Assembly (NCBI GenBank): GCA_964518305.1
Contig: CAZFDK010000008.1
Coordinates: 24,240 to 88,239, forward strand
Direction of reading: 5' to 3'
Source: Caribbeanibacter sp964518305
GTDB taxonomy: Bacteria; Gemmatimonadota; Gemmatimonadetes; Palauibacterales; Palauibacteraceae
Length of the DNA: 64,000 bases
Program-made: the position numbers and the translations under genes
The notes under the pieces: model-generated
Told to the model about the DNA's origin: nothing
Databases searched by the model: none
Seen by the model: only the letters and a program-made list of their open reading frames with translations
Shown here: one piece after another, positions 61,483-64,000 of the stretch
Layout of the letters: the number at the start of each line of letters is the position of its first letter
Numbering within the stretch: the first letter of the stretch is position 1

Positions 61483-64000
61483 TCAGCCGCACTCGCTGTA
61501 GCCGCAGGCCACGCACGTGGCGCAGCCCTCCTGGAACTGGAGCGAGGCGCCGCAGTCGGGGCAGGCACCGAGGAACTTCCGCGCCTCCTCGTCCTCGAAC
61601 TGCTCCACCACGGGCTCGGCGGCGCTGGCCTGCCCCCCGTTCGACTTGCGGGCTTCCTCCGGGCTGTCCATGGGGAGCGTCTGCTGCACGCCCTCCTTCT
61701 CCTCCAGGTACTCCTCGATGACCTGGGCGATGGCGTCGGGGCTCGAGAGCACCTTCTTGTCACCGAAGCCCACGGCGCGGTCCGAAGAGATGCCCCTCAG
61801 CTGGCGGTGGACGTCGCGCAGCGAGATGCCGGAGCGGAGCGCCAGGCTGATCAGCCGCCCGATGGCCTCGGCGTCGGCCATGGCCGATCCGCCGGCCTTG
61901 CCCAGCGCCACGAAGACCTCGAAGGGCTCGCCGTCCTGATCCTCGTTGATGGTGACGTACATGGTGCCCAGCGGAGACTCGATCTTCCGGGTGTAGCCCT
62001 GCAGCACGTTCGGCCGGTCCCGCTTGATCGGCGGTCGGGCCTTGCTGCTCTGCACCTCCTGCAGCTTCTTCCGGGCCTCGTCCCGCTCCTCCTCCAGGGC
62101 GTCGCGCTCCTCCTCGAGCTGCTGGAGGCGGTGCAGTACCGTGGCCAGCTCGTCGGCGATCTCGTCGGCGTCCTCGACCTCCTCGAGGACCTCCTCCATG
62201 GCCTCGCCGGCCTCGCCCTGCACCTCCTTCGCGGTGTCGCCGGTGGAGAGCACCTGGGAGTCGCGGGAGGCGTCGCGGTAGACGGTGACCCCCTTGCAGT
62301 TCAGGTCGAAGGCGAGCTGGTAGATCTCCCGCACGTCCTCCTCGGTGGCCTCCGTCGGGAAGTTGCACGTCTTCGAGATGGCGCTGTCGACGTGCTCCTG
62401 GAAGGCCGCCTGCATCCGGATGTGCTGCTCCGGCGTCACGTCATGGGCGGTGACGAAGACATCCTTCACGTCTTCGGGAACGTCGTCGAAGTCGATGTGC
62501 CCCTCCTCGGCGATCCGCTCCATGAGCTCCTCGGAGTACCAGCCCCCCTCCTTCGCCATGGCGACGAAGTCCTCGTTCACGTCCGGCATGAGCTCGCCGG
62601 CCTGGTTCCGCATGAAGGCCACGGCGTACAGGGGCTCGATGCCGCCCGAGCACCCGGCGATGATGGAGATGGTGCCGGTGGGGGCCACCGTCGTCAGGTT
62701 GCAGTTCCGGAGCCGGCGCTCGGGTCGGATGCGGTTGTTGTACTCGTCCCGGGCGCAGGTGTCGTCCGGTCCCCAGATCGACTCCTCCCACTCGGGGAAG
62801 ACGCCCCGCTCCTCGGCCAGGCGCTCGGACTCGACCTTGGCGTTCTGGTCGATGAACTCCATGAGCTCACGGCCCAGCTCGATGGATTCCTTCGAGCCGT
62901 AGGGGATCCCGAGCCGGACGAGCATGTCGGCCCACCCCATGACGCCCAGCCCGACGCGGCGGATCCGGTGGGAGAGGTCGTCGATCTCCTCCAGCGGGTA
63001 CTGGTTGGCGTCGATGACGTTGTCCAGGAAGTGAGTGGCCTTGTGGACGGTCTCCTGCAGCCCGTCCCAGTCGATCTCGCCGTCCCCGGTGACGTAGTGG
63101 CCGACGTTCACCGACCCCAGGTTGCAGACGTCGTAGGCCAGCAGGGGCTGCTCGCCGCAGGGGTTCGTGGCCTGGTAGTCGCCGATGTGGGGAACCGGAT
63201 TGTAGCGGTTGGCCTCGTCGATCAGGAACACTCCCGGCTCGCCGTTCCGCCACGCGCCGTGAATGATCTGGTCGAAGATCTCGTTGGCGTCCTTGCGGTC
63301 GACGACCTCGCCGGTCCGCGGGTTCACCAGATCGTACATCTCGTCGTTCCGCACCGCCTCGATGAACGCGTCGGTGACGGCGACCGAGATGTTGAAGTTG
63401 GTGATCTTGTCCTTGTCCGCCTTGCAGTGGATGAACTCCTCGATGTCGGGATGATCCACCCGGAGGATGCCCATGTTGGCCCCACGACGGGTGCCGCCCT
63501 GCTTCACGGCCTCGGTGGAGGCGTCGTAGACCTCCATGAAGCTCACCGGGCCGCTGGCAACTCCCATGGTGGACTTCACCACGTCCCCGCGGGGTCGGAG
63601 GTCGCTGAACCCGAAGCCCGTGCCGCCGCCCGACTGGTGGATGAGGGCCATGTTCTTCAGGGTGTCGTAGATCTCGTCGAGGCTGTCGGTCACGGGCAGG
63701 ACGAAGCAGGCCGACAGCTGGCCCAGCGGACGACCGGCGTTCATCAGCGTCGGGCTGTTCGGCTCGAACTGGCCCGTCCGCATCAGTTCGTAGAACTCCA
63801 GGGCCGTCTCCTCCACCTGGTCCGGCGTGGACCCGTACTGGGCGTCCTGGGCCGCGATGACGCGGGCCACCCGCCAGAACATGTCCTTGGGACGCTCGAT
63901 CGGGTTCCCGTCGACGTCCTTCTTCAGGTATCTCTTGGGAAGGACGTTACGCGCGTTCTGGGTGAGCTGCGGCTCCGGGAGGTCCGGGACGGAGATGGCG
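61483..64000 (-). CDS. nrdJ: Vitamin B12-dependent (class II) ribonucleotide reductase, N terminus beyond window
   Basis: The 839 residues in view cover most of an adenosylcobalamin-dependent ribonucleotide reductase, which makes dNTPs in the cytoplasm. FEPNSPTLMNAGRPLGQLSA then CFVLPV holds a redox Cys; GGTRRGANMGIL, NPCGEQPLLAYDVCNLGSVN (radical Cys and Glu), APTGTISIIAGCSGGIEPLY and NCKGVTVYRDASR are class II marks. A charged coiled-coil insert (LQQLEEERDALEEERDEARK) precedes the TSCPD-type region, and a zinc ribbon (CPDCGASLQFQEGCATCVAC) ends the chain. The frame remains open at 64000. Its cofactor links it to the B12 receptor 8 kb away. Confidence 0.95.
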   Translation of the reverse strand, partial: AISVPDLPEPQLTQNARNVLPKRYLKKDVDGNPIERPKDMFWRVARVIAAQDAQYGSTPDQVEETALEFYELMRTGQFEPNSPTLMNAGRPLGQLSACFVLPVTDSLDEIYDTLKNMALIHQSGGGTGFGFSDLRPRGDVVKSTMGVASGPVSFMEVYDASTEAVKQGGTRRGANMGILRVDHPDIEEFIHCKADKDKITNFNISVAVTDAFIEAVRNDEMYDLVNPRTGEVVDRKDANEIFDQIIHGAWRNGEPGVFLIDEANRYNPVPHIGDYQATNPCGEQPLLAYDVCNLGSVNVGHYVTGDGEIDWDGLQETVHKATHFLDNVIDANQYPLEEIDDLSHRIRRVGLGVMGWADMLVRLGIPYGSKESIELGRELMEFIDQNAKVESERLAEERGVFPEWEESIWGPDDTCARDEYNNRIRPERRLRNCNLTTVAPTGTISIIAGCSGGIEPLYAVAFMRNQAGELMPDVNEDFVAMAKEGGWYSEELMERIAEEGHIDFDDVPEDVKDVFVTAHDVTPEQHIRMQAAFQEHVDSAISKTCNFPTEATEEDVREIYQLAFDLNCKGVTVYRDASRDSQVLSTGDTAKEVQGEAGEAMEEVLEEVEDADEIADELATVLHRLQQLEEERDALEEERDEARKKLQEVQSSKARPPIKRDRPNVLQGYTRKIESPLGTMYVTINEDQDGEPFEVFVALGKAGGSAMADAEAIGRLISLALRSGISLRDVHRQLRGISSDRAVGFGDKKVLSSPDAIAQVIEEYLEEKEGVQQTLPMDSPEEARKSNGGQASAAEPVVEQFEDEEARKFLGACPDCGASLQFQEGCATCVACGYSECG

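Noticed and set aside
1..64000. tRNA, rRNA, insertion sequences, integrase or attachment sites
   Set aside because: I looked for transposase and integrase motifs, cloverleaf-like patterns and flanking direct repeats and found none I could support by eye; a dedicated tRNA and covariance scan would be decisive.

Overview
The window is a GC-rich chromosomal segment, densely coded on both strands, with many GTG/TTG starts and 4-bp ATGA/GTGA overlaps. It has no rRNA, tRNA, CRISPR, phage or insertion-sequence signature. A giant Asp-box (sortilin-like) lipoprotein, an S9 peptidase, a decayed tricorn-type protease, a B12-dependent ribonucleotide reductase and multihaem cytochromes together resemble Gemmatimonadota. 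That placement is an inference from gene content; no marker phylogeny was possible.

Layout. 1-7.4 kb: 5' part of lepA, then pyruvate kinase, an MBL hydrolase and a reduced histidine-kinase-like protein on the minus strand; a stop-interrupted csp, an intact csp and rpsU with a terminator; an HD protein and an aminotransferase. 7.6-17.2 kb: envelope proteins, a YtcJ-like amidohydrolase, a radical SAM protein carrying a 200-residue mini-intein, redox and hot-dog proteins, an APC permease and an exported methyltransferase. 17.2-25.9 kb: LOG and DinB proteins, a tricorn pseudogene, a haloalkane dehalogenase, and a two-gene cytochrome operon (cytochrome-porin fusion plus pentahaem protein) divergent from a membrane-bound LuxR-type regulator across a perfect 25-bp inverted repeat.

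25.9-36.6 kb: a TetR/MFP/RND efflux operon, epimerase, RDD protein, HAF-repeat protein and small membrane proteins. 36.7-45.7 kb: S9 peptidase, membrane MutS-like ATPase, zinc ribbon, SRAP protein, PDZ membrane protein and a DinB protein. 45.7-54.1 kb: nosL with a frameshifted beta-barrel, DUF72, an anchored octahaem HAO-like cytochrome with a polytopic partner, a possible tetrapyrrole-methylase fragment, and a BtuB-like receptor under a cobalamin riboswitch. 54.3-64 kb: alpha/beta hydrolase, Asp-box protein, aspartic protease, a relic-bearing gap, and the 3' part of class II nrdJ.

Three themes stand out. Two separate multihaem cytochrome modules suggest respiratory or extracellular electron transfer. 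Cobalamin uptake (riboswitch plus BtuB) lies 8 kb from a cobalamin-dependent ribonucleotide reductase. Several genes are decaying: an amber-interrupted csp, an amber-interrupted and internally deleted tricorn gene, a frameshifted barrel and relics around 33.9, 47.3 and 61.2 kb. The reduced endonuclease part of the intein is a further loss, but of a dispensable part.
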